A DNA stretch of 64,000 nucleotides from Leifsonia aquatica. Its GTDB lineage: Bacteria; Actinomycetota; Actinomycetes; Actinomycetales; Microbacteriaceae. The position numbers were made by a program, and so were the translations under genes. The stretch spans positions 186,001 through 250,000 of the forward strand of contig NZ_JACHVP010000001.1 in NCBI RefSeq assembly GCF_014190775.1. Reading direction: 5' to 3'. How positions within the stretch are numbered: position 1 is the first letter of the stretch; the number at the start of each line of letters is the position of its first letter. Of the stretch, positions 63,573 through 64,000 are shown piece by piece. The notes beneath the pieces are model-generated. The model saw only the letters and a list, made by a program, of their open reading frames with translations, ran no database searches and had not been told where the DNA came from.

Positions 63573-63579
63573 GAGCCCG

Positions 63580-63801
63580 ATGTTGAGCCGTCCGTGTTCC
63601 CGTGTCGCGTGTCCGCGCGATGCCGTCGCCACGCTCACGTACGTCTACGCGGACTCGATGGCCGTCCTCGGCCCCTTGAGCCTCTCGCACGAGCCGCACA
63701 CGTACGATCTGTGCGCCATCCACGCCGAGCGGCTCTCGGCGCCGCAGGGATGGAGCATCGTGCGCCACGAGGTCTTCGGTGAAGTAGGTTATGGGTCGTG
63801 A
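63580..63801 (+). CDS. DUF3499 family small Cys protein
   Basis: A 73-residue protein with RPCSRVACPRDA (~4-15) and YDLCAIHAERL (~42-52): Cys 6, Cys 11, Cys 45 and His 48 form a likely zinc-ribbon-type site. ATLTYVYADSMAVLGPL and PQGWSIVRHE are family features. Actinobacterial homologues sit just before the phosphomannomutase gene; the role is unknown. The manB start overlaps its stop by 4 nt (GTGA). Confidence 0.88.
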   Translation: MLSRPCSRVACPRDAVATLTYVYADSMAVLGPLSLSHEPHTYDLCAIHAERLSAPQGWSIVRHEVFGEVGYGS

Positions 63802-64000
63802 ACCGACGCGATCCCGATGACCTCCGTACCTCTCTCGACTCCGTCGTCAAGGCCTACGACATCCGTGGGCTGGTCGGCGAGCAGCTGACCCCCGAGGTCG
63901 TCGAGGCCATCGGCGCCGCCTTCGTCGACGAGGTCGGCGCGGCCGGCGGAGACCTGGTCGTCGGGCACGACATGCGCGACAGCTCTCCGGGGTTCGCTGA
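63798..64000 (+). CDS. manB: Phosphomannomutase/phosphoglucomutase, N-terminal part
   Basis: 67 codons are present before the window ends. The visible N-terminus has VVKAYDIRGLVGEQL (~16-30), the alpha-phosphohexomutase opening, and VVGHDMRDSSPGF (~54-66), the substrate-binding start of domain 1 that precedes the phosphoserine loop, which lies outside the window. The enzyme converts mannose-6-P to mannose-1-P for GDP-mannose. GTG 63798 overlaps the DUF3499 stop. Mannose supply links it to manA at 54169. Confidence 0.92.
   Translation, partial: MNRRDPDDLRTSLDSVVKAYDIRGLVGEQLTPEVVEAIGAAFVDEVGAAGGDLVVGHDMRDSSPGFA

Overview
The window is high-GC bacterial DNA with GTG/TTG starts, very short gaps and start codons often placed 6-7 nt after a TANNNT box. 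WhiB, AccE, DUF3499, DUF5719 and the gene order mark an actinobacterium. The accE-accD-birA-PH-gtrA-purK-purE-LCP order and the envelope-sugar genes fit Microbacteriaceae (Leifsonia-like); the genus is an inference. I see no tRNA, rRNA, CRISPR array, insertion sequence or prophage gene.

Left flank (1-12 kb): the end of an RNA m5U methyltransferase; a three-gene signalling operon (response regulator, histidine kinase, kinase-like protein lacking catalytic motifs); tandem hairpins; the acyl-CoA carboxylase subunits accD/accE divergent from the biotin ligase birA; a PH-domain membrane protein; a GtrA protein; purK-purE; an LCP wall-polymer ligase; and an acyltransferase.

Centre (12-54 kb): a large surface-glycan island. 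It has a complete dTDP-L-rhamnose set (rmlA, B, C, D), about a dozen glycosyltransferases (including WbbL-like and WsaF-like enzymes), a Wzm/Wzt exporter whose ATPase carries a C-terminal glycan-binding-type extension, a PglK-like ABC flippase, a Wzx-like membrane protein, and two tandem O-antigen polymerase/ligase-like proteins. A nucleotide-sugar dehydrogenase plus oxidoreductase, aminotransferase, acetyltransferase and 2-epimerase fit a UDP-ManNAc3NAcA-type pathway. Two modules look like three-component lipid-linked sugar transfer systems: GtrA/GtrB with polytopic partners, and a second one with DUF2304 in the GtrA position. A secreted protein with a lysozyme-like head and nine ~55-residue repeats also lies here.

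Right flank (54-64 kb): manA, an acyl-CoA dehydrogenase, galE, a whiB gene with a strong promoter and a +1 hairpin, a giant GT2-membrane fusion protein, DUF5719, a DUF1025 zincin-like protein, DUF3499 and the start of manB. Together the flanks resemble the conserved block that holds accE5-accD5-birA-purK-purE and rmlD-wbbL-whiB2-manB-manA in mycobacteria, here apparently enlarged by the glycan island. The theme is building, decorating, exporting and anchoring a rhamnose-containing wall polysaccharide.
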